A DNA stretch of 64,000 nucleotides from CAVVDY01 sp963819645 (GTDB lineage: Bacteria; Acidobacteriota; Terriglobia; Terriglobales; Acidobacteriaceae). A program made the position numbers and the translations under genes. Positions 9,517-19,252 of this stretch are shown here, in pieces. Location of the stretch: the NCBI GenBank assembly GCA_963819645.1, contig CAWFWZ010000003.1:1-64000 (forward strand), written 5' to 3'. Below the pieces are notes generated by a model. It ran no database searches, was not told the DNA's origin, and was given only the letters and a program-made list of their open reading frames with translations. Position 1 is the stretch's first letter, and every line of letters starts with the position of its first letter.

Positions 9517-10320
9517 TTACCGGCTCAGGCGTTTTTTCGGTGGCGACTTTTTTTTTAGCGCACTGGCCGTCGAGGCGTTTTTCTTGGCGCTCGAGGCTTT
9601 GGCCGGAGCAGTCTTCTGCGCCGCCGCAGATTTCGCGGGCTTGGTCGCCGTCTTGCGTTTGGCGGCATCGGCCTTCGCAATCGACTCTGCCAGCCAGTCA
9701 TTCTTCGCAGATCGCCCACCGGTCGCTGCCGGGCGGCTGCTCTTCCACTCGCGCACGCCGGCATCGTCGGCAATCTGATCGAGCGTGCGCTTGGTTAGCG
9801 CCGAATAGTCGTACTTGTCGATGTCATACGGTTCCTGCGCGTAGGCATCACGATGCTTGATCAGCAGCCACTCCGTCCCTTTGTTGCCGGGCTTACGCGA
9901 GCGGATGTGAATCAGAGCGAAGCTGCCTTTGAGCTTTTCGCCATCGAGCCGAAACTTGAAGTCGCCCTTGGCCAGCATCGCATGTGCATCACCCTCTGGC
10001 TCCCATGTTCCAACGTCCCACACCATCACCGTTCCGGCGCCGTAGTTGCCGGACGGAATGATGCCCTCGAAATCAAAATACGAGACGGGATGATCTTCCA
10101 CTTGCATCGCCAGGCGCTTGTCCGCCGGATCGAGCGACGGCCCCTTGGGCACCGCCCACGACTTCAACACGCCGTCCATCTCCAACCGAAAGTCGTAATG
10201 CAGACGAGTGGCGCGGTGCTTCTGCACGACAAAACGATGACCTTTGCCACGCTCGACTTTACCCGCGGGCTCGGGCGTCTGCTTGAAGTCACGTTTGCGT
10301 TTGTATTCTTCGAGAGCCAT
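9517..10320 (-). CDS. ligD: LigD 3'-phosphoesterase domain (upstream half of a split LigD)
   Basis: The PE domain trims 3' ends before ligation. MALEEYKRKRDF leads into the PE core with FVVQKHRATRLHYDFRLE, SWAVPKGPSLDP, RLAMQVEDHPVSYFDFEG and GAGTVMVWDVGTWEP. The His and Asp residues of the metal site (HYDFRLE, VEDHP) are present. After residue about 200 the chain becomes a Lys/Ala/Ser linker and stops at KKRLSR. Just before that, at 9547-9556, codons CTA AAA AAA AAG contain A9. A -1 shift there continues without a stop into the ligase domain, so the two reading frames are probably one PE-ligase protein, either by error correction or by true slippage. Confidence 0.87.
   Translation of the reverse strand: MALEEYKRKRDFKQTPEPAGKVERGKGHRFVVQKHRATRLHYDFRLEMDGVLKSWAVPKGPSLDPADKRLAMQVEDHPVSYFDFEGIIPSGNYGAGTVMVWDVGTWEPEGDAHAMLAKGDFKFRLDGEKLKGSFALIHIRSRKPGNKGTEWLLIKHRDAYAQEPYDIDKYDYSALTKRTLDQIADDAGVREWKSSRPAATGGRSAKNDWLAESIAKADAAKRKTATKPAKSAAAQKTAPAKASSAKKNASTASALKKKSPPKKRLSR
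9547..9556 (-). other. A9 run with in-frame A-AAA-AAG slippery heptamer
   Basis: On the coding strand the zero-frame codons are CTA AAA AAA AAG TCG, so the heptamer A AAA AAG sits in the phase required for -1 ribosomal frameshifting. It is also long enough for polymerase slippage or a homopolymer sequencing error. A -1 shift gives VATEKTPEPVNTAAA and then an open frame into the ligase domain. Confidence 0.6.
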
Positions 10321-10619
10321 AACAATGTGTGATGTGGAGTCGCGGTTTGTTGCTGCTCGTCAGTGCGGACGCCCTGCACATTCGCTATTTCCGAACATGT
10401 GCAAGGATAAGGGACCGCGCTGATTTTGTTACAATACACCCCCCGCGCGGTGGGCGCTTTAACTCAACGCAAATTTATAGCCTTATAAAGGCGCCGTTGG
10501 CGTCCGGATTCCCTGATGCTCGCCCAAAAAATTTGCAGTGCAGGGTCGAATGGCGGAACCGGGCCGGAGTTTGCGATCCGGCCCGGAGGTTATTGGGGTT
10601 GTTCGAGTGCCCGCAGGCA
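10321..10619. other. intergenic region, no gene seen
   Basis: About 300 bases lie between the ligD start and the stop of the fibre gene. I see no coding signal. A GGGCCGGA/TCCGGCCC hairpin lies at its left-hand fibre-gene side (listed separately). Confidence 0.5.
10561..10584 (-). terminator. hairpin downstream of the first fibre gene
   Basis: GGGCCGGA and TCCGGCCC pair perfectly around an 8-base loop, 36 bases past the stop at 10620. There is no U-run, so its role as a terminator is uncertain. Confidence 0.35.
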
Positions 10620-13271
10620 CTACGGGAGTGAATTGGCCAGTGGTGCTTGGGCGGCGGGAGTCTGTCCACCGAGCATGCTTTCGATGCGAGCCAGCCGATC
10701 CTTCAGTTCATCGATCTGCTGCTGCTGGCTCTTGATCACCTCAGCCTGCTGCTGTTCGCGGTGATACTGCTTCTGCACCTCGTTCAAGCAGCATGCTGGA
10801 GAGGAACTGATAGCGCACGGTATACGGCGTGCCGTCGGGGTTGTAGGCCACCAGGTCTGGGATACACCTTGGCGACTTCCTCGGCGATCAGCCCGTACTG
10901 CAGCGTGTGCTCGCCCTTGTCGTATTCGGGTTTGTAGAGGAAGGTCACGGGGCGCAGCTTCATCAGGGCGCTGGTGCTGTCGCCCATGTCGCTGGATCTG
11001 CTCCTTGTACTTCTGCGAGGAAGTCAGTGTGCCGAGCTGTCCGTTGGAGTTGATGTAGACGGGTACGCCGCTGCCCAGAGTCACGCCGTAAATGCCGGCG
11101 ATATAAGCGGCGCCTTGGGTGGTCGAGTCGCCGATGCGGATGGTATTGCTCTCATTGGCGCCGGCATTGCCCAGATAGATGTTACTGTTGCCGGTCGTAG
11201 TACTGATTCCGGCGTTTACTCCGAGGAAGAGATTGCCGCCTCCGGTGGTGATACTCTGTCCCGCGCCGAAGCCCAGGAAGGTGTTCTCAATCCCCGTGGT
11301 GCCGGCATAACCGGCTTGGCCGCCGACCACCGTGTTGTAGGCTGCGGTCGTTCCCGTGGGCGCAGCATTCCAGCCGATGTAAACGTTCCCGTTTCCCGTG
11401 GTGTTCCTGGCGCCGGCATTACTGCCGATAAACACATCGGCATTGCCAGAGGTCATGCTCGAGCCAGCCCCGTCTCCAATGATCTGGCTGGATCCGCCGG
11501 TGATCGAACCGTTACCGGCGCCACTTCCGATCATCACGTCGCTCTTGCTATCAGCATTGAAGATCGTCGTGCCGCCAATCTGATAACCCGTTGTGCTGTT
11601 GAACAGGTTGGCTGCGGCCGTGCCTGTTACTTCCAGGGACGCGCCACCGTACACATTGGCCGAATTGTTGAAGGTCAGCGGCTGCGTGAACGCCCCTGTC
11701 AACTGACCGGCAGCCAGAGGTTCCGCTCAGCTGAGTGAAGTTGTAGTCGCCGTTCGCCGACAGTCACCGCGCCACTGCGTCCATTGAACGAAGTGACGCC
11801 ACCACCACCGCCGGCGCCGCCGCCGGTGCCCAGGTGACCGGTGCTGTCAATGTAGACGGGCTGGCCACTGGAGGTGGAAGCTCCGAAGATGCCGGCCATG
11901 TAGGTGGATGTCTGATTGGTGCCCGATGCGAATGGCGTTGTTTTCGTCGGCGCCGACATTGCCGATGTACAGGTCGTTATTACCGGTCATGTTGTTAAAC
12001 CCGGCGATTTGCCGAGGAAGATATTGGATTGTCCTGTCGTAGTGGATTGGCCGGCAAACCTTCCGAAAAATGAGTTGCTAGCCGGTCGTGTTGTGACCTG
12101 CGTTAAAGCCGACGAAGACGTTGTCATTGCTGGTGTTCGCCAGTCCGGCACTGAATCCGACAAATGTGTTCTGGGAGCCGGTGGTAGTGAACGTGCCGGT
12201 CTCCGCCCGAGAAACGTATTGAACTGGCCGGTGGTGACGCCTTCACCGGCGGTATAGCCGAGGAACACGTTGTAACCGGTAGTGGAGGTGAGACCTGCGC
12301 TGGCGCCGATGATCGAGTTGCCGTTACCCGACGTGAGATTGAGGCCGGCCACGTCGCCCATCAGTTGATTTGCGTGACCGGTGATCGAGCGATTGCCGGC
12401 ACCAGGACCGACCATGACGTCGTTCGAGTTATCCGCGAACAATTCTGAGTGCCGTTGATCTGGTATCCGTTGGCTGTGTTGGCCGCAGCGACCGGTCAGC
12501 GTACCGCCGACTGTACCGTTGCCATCGATGTTGAAGCTGGCGCTGGTTTGGGCCGTGGTGCCGTTCTGCACGTAGTACGGCGAGCCGGGATTCAGGTTGC
12601 CGGGAATACCGCGGACCTTGCGGACCTTGCGGACCCTGCGCGCCGGCAGGACCTTGCGGACCCTGCGGTCCCGGAGGTCCTTGCGGACCGGTGCGGCCCG
12701 CCAGCGTGATCTCCAGTTCAGGCTGATGGCTGGTGACGATGGCCTCTTTGCTGTCGAAGGAGAAACGCGCCGCTCGACGTGGTCAGCGAGAGCGCGATGC
12801 CATGGTTCGGCAGGCTGCCGCTCGACCCACTCCTGCACCAGCGGGGTGATATCGATCAGCATGAACTGATTCATGCTGGACGCCGTGATGCTGGTGGCAT
12901 GTCCATCGGTCGCCGACGAACCCAGCGGAGGAGCGTTGTTGTAGATCAGCGTGTTTTCGCTCCAGGCGCTGTCGATCTCGAAGACGTCGAAGCTGCCGGG
13001 ATGCGCAACGGCGTCGACGTAAAGACGCAGCGTCGCCTTGCTGATCGTGGCGTTCGCCGGCAGGGTCGACAGATTGAACTGAATGTAGCTGTTGCTGCCT
13101 TGTTGAACAGCCAGCAGCGGCCAGGCTCCATAGTTGGTGCGTGGGGTCGAGCTGGCGACGAACGCGTCGCGCGCTGGGCGGAGCTTGCGCCATCAGCGTC
13201 AGGGAAAACAAGGCGGAAAGCAGTACCAGTTGGGCGGCCTTCGCGGCCCACCGAGCAGGGATGAGCTTCAT
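10620..13271 (-). CDS. secreted fibre protein: DNRLRE-like head, short collagen repeat, beta-roll repeats and C-terminal S74 chaperone domain (frameshifted)
   Basis: ATG 13271 follows a GAGGAG site and gives a signal peptide (WAAKAAQLVLLSALFSLTLMAQA). A DNRLRE-type domain follows (compare its paralogue). A Gly-Pro-Gln collagen-like stretch is encoded near 12600-12690. A long array of repeats of about 15 residues comes next, such as NGNVYIGWNAA, NTFLGFGAGQSITTGG and NIYLGNAG, like trimeric adhesin heads. The C-terminus reads YKEQIQDMGDSTSALMKLRP across a break, then VTFLYKPEYDKG and LQYGLIAEEVAKVYP, typical of the S74 intramolecular chaperone, and a Gln/Glu coiled coil. The reading frame is broken at several places. 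It is probably a trimeric surface fibre; the S74 domain would cleave itself off or stay attached. Confidence 0.75.
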
Positions 13272-13279
13272 GGTCGTAA

Positions 13280-13372
13280 TCTCCTCAATTGCGATCAGTG
13301 TCAGGCGCCTTCTGTCGGCTGCTTTTCTGCCACTCATCTTGAAAAGCGACAGGGAATTCGAAATTCCCTCAT
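13280..13372 (-). promoter_or_regulatory. conserved leader of the first fibre gene
   Basis: The segment upstream of ATG 13271 matches the leader of the second fibre gene: shared blocks include GTGTCAGGCGCCTT, CTGCCACTCATCT and GAAAAGCGACAG (plus-strand sequence). A perfect palindrome, GGGAATT-CGA-AATTCCC, lies at 13352-13368. Conservation outside coding sequence suggests a promoter/operator or a structured 5' leader. Confidence 0.5.
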
Positions 13373-13462
13373 GCAACTAGGAGATTTTTCGCCAGCAAAC
13401 AAAGAGCGGCCGGAGATTGCTCTCCGACCGCGGAACAGCGTGAGCCGATGAATCATCGAGAA

Positions 13463-15124
13463 TCATGGATAAGCGCTATAGCCAACGCAGATGTGGTAGA
13501 GGCTTCCGTTCGACCGAATAGCTACGATAGTCGGGAATTACCAAAGTGCGATCGCCATCTCCTCCGAAGTTTGCACCCAACAGATTGAAGAGGAGCCGGT
13601 TGGAGTTGATGGGAAGCAGCCGTCCATCGGCCACCATCCACTGGTCGTTCTGGATCTTGGACGGAAAGAGCCGAAGCTCGCCCAGATAGCAGGGATCGAC
13701 GGTGTTCCTGTCACCTGCGTCGTAGGTGGGTTGTAGCCCCAGAAAGGGGAGCCGATCCAGGTATCATCTGTGCCCGGAAGTGCGCCACTGTTTGCACCGT
13801 TGCGGTGTAATCTCCATTGGGTCCGCGTAGCCATAGAGCTGAGGGTGACAGCAGTCGCCTGGGTTGTAGACGTGTCGGGAATCCAAGGTGCGGATTTCAC
13901 CGCGGGGAATCCCTTCGGACCTTGTGGGCCTTGCGGCCCATAGCGGACCAGCTGGCCCCTGCGGACCTTGCGCTCCGGTCTGTCCAACCGGACCGAGCGG
14001 GACCCTGTGGACCAGGATCGCCTGGTAAACCCTGCGGACCCGCGGGACCCTGCGCTCCAGCTTGTCCCTGTGACCCGGCCTGCGCCATCAGAGTCCATGC
14101 CGCGGGATTCTGATCGGGCGTGGGATTGTTCTGGCCCTGCGTCGGCGCAATGGCAATGTAGACGACCCGCTATAGGTCACGACATCATTCACTGCGTACG
14201 ACTGATTCGGATCGAACGCATTGCGGAAGGTGAAGCTGACTCCATTGGTTCCGTTGTCGCCGGCTGGACCCTGCGGACCAATAGGACCAGGCTGTCCCTG
14301 CTGCCCCATCGGACCTTGCGGCCCCTGGGCTCCTTGCGGTCCAGGCTGTCCCTGCTGACCGGGTTGACCAGCGAGGTCCTTGCTGACCAGTCGCTCCCTG
14401 TTGTCCCTGTTGACCCTGCGGTCCGGGCTGTCCCTGCAGGTCCGGCTGGACCTTGCTGACCGTTCGCACCGGTCGGCCCCGACCGGCCCTTGCTGACCGG
14501 TTTCACCCTGAGGACCTTGCGGACCCTGCGGTCCCTGGGGGCCGGCTTCGCCCGCCAGCGTGACTATCAGCTCCGGCTGATGGCTGGTGACGATCGCCTC
14601 CTTGCTGTCGAAGGAAAACGACGCCGTTCGAAGTGGTGAGCGCCAGTGCCACGCCGTTATTCGGCAAGCTGCCGCTGACCCACTGCTGCACCAGCGGCGT
14701 GATGTCGATGAGCAGAAACTGATTCACGCTGGTGTTCGTGATGGCGATCGGATTTCCGCCGGTTGCCGACTGAGCCCAGCGCTGGAGCATTGCTGTAGTT
14801 CAGCGAGTTCTCGCTCCATGAATTGTTGAGCTGATAGACGTCGAAGCTGCCGCTGCGGGAGACCGCATCGACAAACAATCGCAACGTGGCCTTGGTCACG
14901 CTGGCGTTCGCCGGAAGATGCGACAGGTTGAATTGCAGGTAGCCGTTCGAGCCCTGCTGAACCGCGATCAACGGCCAGCCTCCATAGTTGGTGTGTGGGC
15001 TGGAACTGACGGTAAAGGTGTCGGCGCTGGGGGGAGCCTGCGCCAACAGGCTAAGAGAAAGCAACGCGGAAAGCACAAGTAAATGGGCAGCCTTGGCGGC
15101 CCACCGTACAGGAATGAGATTCAT
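13463..15124 (-). CDS. secreted fibre protein: DNRLRE-like head, long collagen-like stalk and tail-collagen (MdpB-type) C-terminus (frameshifted)
   Basis: It is a paralogue of the neighbouring fibre gene, with a nearly identical signal peptide (MNLIPVRWAAKAAHLLVLSALLSLSLLAQA). Residues about 31-150 are a DNRLRE-like domain: TNYGGWPLIAVQQGSNGYLQ, ASVTKATLRLFVDAV, SFDVYQLNNSWSENSLNY. Gly-X-Y repeats (GPQGPQGP, GQQGQPGPIGPQGPAG) fill about 13910-14560. The C-terminus resembles phage tail-collagen/microcystin-dependent proteins: GTDDTWIGSP, DGRLLPIN and LLGANFGGDGDRTLVIPDYR. After one more break it ends with GSLYHICVGYSAYP and TGA at 13463. Several single-base breaks occur in the repetitive part. 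It is probably a collagen-like trimeric surface or secreted fibre. Confidence 0.75.
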
Positions 15125-15131
15125 ATCCTTA

Positions 15132-15226
15132 GTCTCCTGATTTGCAATTGGTGTCAGGCGCCTTGCCGAGGCCGCTTTCTGCCACTCATCTGGAAAAGCG
15201 ACAGTTCGAGTCGAATTCCCTCAGCC
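15132..15226 (-). promoter_or_regulatory. conserved leader of the second fibre gene
   Basis: This is the counterpart of the leader at 13280-13372. The order of shared blocks is the same, and a palindrome (TTCGA-G-TCGAA followed by TTCCC) sits in the same relative place although its sequence differs. It lies between the divergent fibre and ECF sigma genes, so it may also hold the sigma-factor promoter. Confidence 0.5.
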
Positions 15227-15366
15227 GAGCTGATTTTTTCGGCAGGTGGGCTGACTTTGAGGCGGGTTATAATCCAGCTCTCGCCGTGGAGGAGTGCCCG
15301 AAAAGCAGCTAGCCGACAGGAGTGGTTATCCGCGCACTGGGCCGCGATGTGGAGATTGGTTGCGCC

Positions 15367-15948
15367 ATGTCCGCAGATCAGCAACTGGTAACCAGCCTCT
15401 TGCAGCAGTGGGGTAGTGGCAACAAAGAGGCGCTGGATCAACTTATGCCGCTGGTCTACGACCAGTTGCGCAAGGTGGCGTCGCGTTGCCTGCGCGATGA
15501 ACGTCCCGATCACACCTTGCGTGCTACCGCGCTGGTCAACGAAGCCTACTTGCGTCTGGTCGATGCCAACGTAGCCTGGCAGGACCGCGTACACTTCTTC
15601 GCCATATCCGCGCGTCTGCTGCGGCGGATTCTGGTCGATCACGCCAGCTCGCACAACCGGCAGAAGCGCGGCGGCGGCGCGGAGATGGTGGAGCTGGATG
15701 AGGCGGTGATGATCGGACCCAACGCGCCTTCCGGGCTGCTCGATCTGGATGAAGCACTGCAACGTCTTGCCGCGCATGACTCCCGCAAGAGCGAGATCGT
15801 TGAACTGCTTTTCTTTGGCGGACTGACCTACGACGAAGCGGCGGCCGCCCTGAAGATTTCTCCTGCAACCTTGCATCGCGAACTGGTAATGGCCAAGGCC
15901 TGGCTGCATCGCGAACTGGCGCAAGGCTCGGCTCAAGCGGAGGCATGA
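15367..15948 (+). CDS. ECF RNA polymerase sigma factor (Sig-70_X6-like)
   Basis: Alternative sigma factors of this type direct RNA polymerase to a small regulon. ATG 15367 (MSADQQLVTSLLQQW) is chosen because it matches the family N-terminus; an upstream GTG at 15322 is also open. Region 2 covers MPLVYDQLRKVASRCLRDE, TALVNEAYLRLVD and FFAISARLLRRILVDHA. Region 4 covers GLTYDEAAAALKISPATLHRELVMAKAWL, a helix-turn-helix. The stop overlaps the start of the kinase gene by ATGA, so the two are translationally coupled. ECF/kinase pairs of this kind are common in Acidobacteriota; the fibre genes across the divergent promoter are plausible targets, which is inference. Confidence 0.88.
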   Translation: MSADQQLVTSLLQQWGSGNKEALDQLMPLVYDQLRKVASRCLRDERPDHTLRATALVNEAYLRLVDANVAWQDRVHFFAISARLLRRILVDHASSHNRQKRGGGAEMVELDEAVMIGPNAPSGLLDLDEALQRLAAHDSRKSEIVELLFFGGLTYDEAAAALKISPATLHRELVMAKAWLHRELAQGSAQAEA

Positions 15949-18796
15949 ATGTCCGCAGCCCCTGGTGGCTGCCCGCTGGGACCGGCTGGAGCAGTTGTTC
16001 TATGCGGCGCTCGCGCTTCCTGCCGCGGAGCGGAGCGCAGTTTCTCGATCGCGAGTGCGCCGACGATCCGGCCCTGCGGGCGGAGGTCGAGTCGCTGCTC
16101 GCGTTCTCCGGCAAGACCTTGCAGGAGCTGCGCAAGCCGGTAGACCACGCAGCCCAGAAGCTCGCCTCGAAGGAAGACAGGACGAGCAGATCGGCCCTTA
16201 TCGCCTGATCCGGCAGATCGGCGAAGGCGGAATGGGCCAGGTGTATCTCGCCCGCCGCGCCGACAACCTCTACGAGCAGGAAGTCGCCATCAAGCTGATG
16301 CACGCGGGACTGAAGCAGGCGCAGTCCATGCTCTCTCGCTTCAGCGCCGAGCGCCAGATCCTGGCGAATCTCAATCACCCCAACATCGCCCGCCTGCTCG
16401 ATGCGGGGCATCACTCCCGACGGCGCTCCCTACCTGGTCATGGAGTACATCGCCGGCATTCGTATCGACGAATACTGCCGGGCCAACAAGCTGTCGCCGA
16501 AGGATGATCCTCAAGCTATTTCTGCCGGTTTGCTCCGCGGTGGAGTACGCGCACAAGAGCCTGGTGGTACATCGCGACATCAAGCCCGCCAACATCCTGG
16601 TGACGCCCGGCGGCGTGCCCAAGCTGCTCGATTTCGGCATCGCCAAGCTGCTGGATCCGGACGGCGAAGATGCCCTGACCATCACCGGCGAGCGCATGAT
16701 GACGCCCGAGTATGCCAGCCCCGAGCAGGTGCGCGGCGATCATGTCACCACCTCGACCGATGTGTATGCCCTGGGCGTTCTGCTCTACGAGTTGCTGACC
16801 GGTGAGCGTCCGTTTCGGCTGGAGAGCAAGAACCCGCTGAAAGTTGTGCAGGTCATCTGCGAACAGCAGCCGCAGCCACCCAGCCTGGTCGCGCGCGCAA
16901 GTGCCCGAGAGACGAATCGCGGCGTTGGGCCGCGGATCGACCGTGATCTCGACAACATTGTCCTGATGGCGATGCGCAAGGAACCGTCGCGTCGCTACGT
17001 CTCGGTGTCGGCGTTGTCGGCTGACGTGCAGGCTTATCTCTCCGGATATCCGGTACAGGCGCGCACCGACAACTGGAGCTATCGCTCGGGCAAGTTCGTG
17101 TTACGGCACCGGGCAGCGGTGGCGGCTGCCGGGATGGTAGCGATCGCGCTGGTGGGGTTCAGCGTCGCCATGGGCGTAATGGCCAAGCGAGCCAACCAGG
17201 CGCGTCTCACCGCTGAGAGGGAAACGCAATTTCTCAACAGCATTTTTCAGGCGGCGACTCCGGATGAATCGCGCGGCAAAGCGGTTATGGCTCGCGACCT
17301 GCTCGACCAGGGCACCAAGCGCATTGACTCCGAGCTTGCCGGCCAGCCTGCGTTGCAGGCCACCATGCTCGACAACGTGGGACGGGCCTACAGCGCACTT
17401 GGACTGTACCCCCAGGCACAGCCACTGCTACGGCGCGCATTCGATATACGGCGGCGAATCTACGGCGCTCAGTCGCTCGATACCGCCGCCACCGAGCAAG
17501 CCCTGGGCAATGTGGTTCGGCTTCAGAACGACTTCAAGCAGGCGGAGCCGTTGTTCCGCGATTCACTGGCCGTGCGCGAGAGCAAACTTGGCAGCCACGA
17601 CGTGCTGCTCGCCGAGAGCCTGGATTCGCTAGGCGAGTGTCTGTACCTGCAAGACCGGCTGGTCGAAGCGGAGCCGCTGCTTCGCCGGGCGCTTGGCGAT
17701 CCATCGCAGCAATCCGAGCGATGACGCCAGCGGCACGGAAAACTATCTCGCCCTGCTGCTGGAGCGCAAGGGCAATTTTCCCGAGGCGGCCCAACTTCTG
17801 CGTGAAGCCGTGCAGATTGACGAAAGAAGTAAAGGTGCGGACAGTCCCGATTATCTGATCAGCCTGCACAATTATGGTGGAGCGCTGATCGACGCCGGCA
17901 ATCTCGATGAGGCGGAAGCCACCGAGCGGCGAGTGCTTGCCCTGCGCGAAAAAATTTCCGGTCCCAATCATCCTGATGTTTTTTACCCGCTTAACAACCT
18001 CGGCTTCATACTGCTGGAGAAAGGCGAGTGGCAGCAGGCAATGCCCGTCCTGCAACGCAATCTCGATCTGTGCCACAAGATCGGCGACGACAAGCGAGTC
18101 GCGGTCGCCCGCAACAACTGGGCACGCGCGTTGCAACAGAAGGGAGACTACGCGGCCGCAGAGGCAGCACTGAAGCAGGCCTTGCAAGAGGCGCATGACC
18201 TGTCGGGAGAAAATAGCTCTCTCTCTGCCAAGGTCCTGGCCAACCTGGGATTGCTGGAGTTCGATCGCCACAACTACGCCGCCGCCGAGAGCTACGCTCG
18301 GCAGGCGCTCTCCATTCAAAGCAAGGTGGCCGGCAATCAGACGCCGGGCTATGCGAATGCTCTCATCGACCTCGCCGAGGATCGCCTGTTTCAAGGCGAT
18401 GCCGGCGGCGCCGAGCCTCTGCTGCGGCATGCCCTCGCCATACGCCAGCAGAAGTTCAATGCCGGCAATCCGGCCATCATCGCCGCCGAAGTTCGGCTGG
18501 GGGAAGACCTGACTCAGGAAGGCAAGTTGCCGGAAGCCGAAACTGTCTTGCGCCAGGCGGTCACGCAGGCGAAAGCGGAACCGTTTCCGGTGCCGCCGTG
18601 GAAGATCGCAGAAGCCGAGAGCGCCTTGGGGGCATGCCTGCTCGCCGAGGGACATCGCGAGGAAGGCGACCAACTATTGCGTCATAGCGACCAGGCGCTT
18701 GCTTGCGAATCCGCAGGCGGCATTCCGCACCCCTGCAAATACTCGTTACGCTTCAGGTGCAACACTCGGCGCATCGCTCCTGAGACCCGTCTGTAG
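15945..18796 (+). CDS. membrane Ser/Thr protein kinase with C-terminal TPR domain (frameshifted)
   Basis: This is a PknB-type kinase of about 950 residues. An N-terminal helical segment (WDRLEQLFYAALALPAAERS) precedes the kinase domain: GEGGMGQVYLARR (glycine loop), VAIKLM (Lys), HRDIKPANILV (catalytic loop), DFGIAK, and MTPEYASPEQV (activation segment end). One membrane helix, VAAAGMVAIALVGFSVAMGV, lies near 17130-17190. TPR repeats follow, such as LGLYPQAQPLLRRAFDIRR, and continue in another frame from 17693 to 18796. Breaks lie in the first 250 bases, near 16410, near 16505 and near 17705. The outer TPR part probably senses or binds a partner, and the kinase signals in the cytoplasm. It is coupled to the sigma gene. 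Confidence 0.85.
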
Positions 18797-18817
18797 TTAT
18801 GTATCTTAGCCCGCCCG

Positions 18818-18970
18818 ATGGGTGATGTTGGAGCAGTTGGAGCCTTCGATCAGACAACAGGAAAGCTGTTGTGGGGTACGCAGCCGTTTCAGGATAGTTC
18901 GGGTTCGGGTATATCCACTGCTCCGGCCGTGTTGGATGGGGCAGATCGGCGGGGGCGTAAAACAGACGCT
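18818..18970 (+). pseudogene. possible fragment of a PQQ-like beta-propeller protein
   Basis: A short open stretch encodes GAFDQTTGKLLWGTQPF followed by SGSGISTAPAVLDGA, which looks like one blade of a PQQ-enzyme propeller (DxxTGKxxW, then PAVxDG). Nothing else of such a protein is seen nearby. It may be a gene relic or chance. Confidence 0.3.
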
Positions 18971-19092
18971 GGACGACACGGAGTTAACGGCGCGGCCAAA
19001 GTTGCCAGCAGTATCGGGAAGTCAAAAAATTTGGTACGCTTTGCTACGGTGGGTGTTTTGGGCGGTCCGCAAGTGATTGACCCTCAAGCGTT

Positions 19093-19167
<75 letters not shown>

Positions 19168-19252
19168 ATATTTTCTGGGATTTTAGAGACAATTCCGAAA
19201 ACCGCCCCACCAACTTCGTAGCTACCGTAACGAAATAGAAGTATCCTCCCGG

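Noticed and set aside
10440..10480. tRNA-like string with GGGCGCTTTAACTCAACGC
   Set aside because: It resembles the 5' half of the tRNA-Val at 19093 but has no anticodon stem, T-arm or matching 3' acceptor strand.
13910..14560. Regular short repeats resembling a CRISPR array or minisatellite
   Set aside because: Translated on the minus strand they give Gly-X-Y collagen repeats of a secreted protein; there are no unique spacers of constant length and no cas genes.
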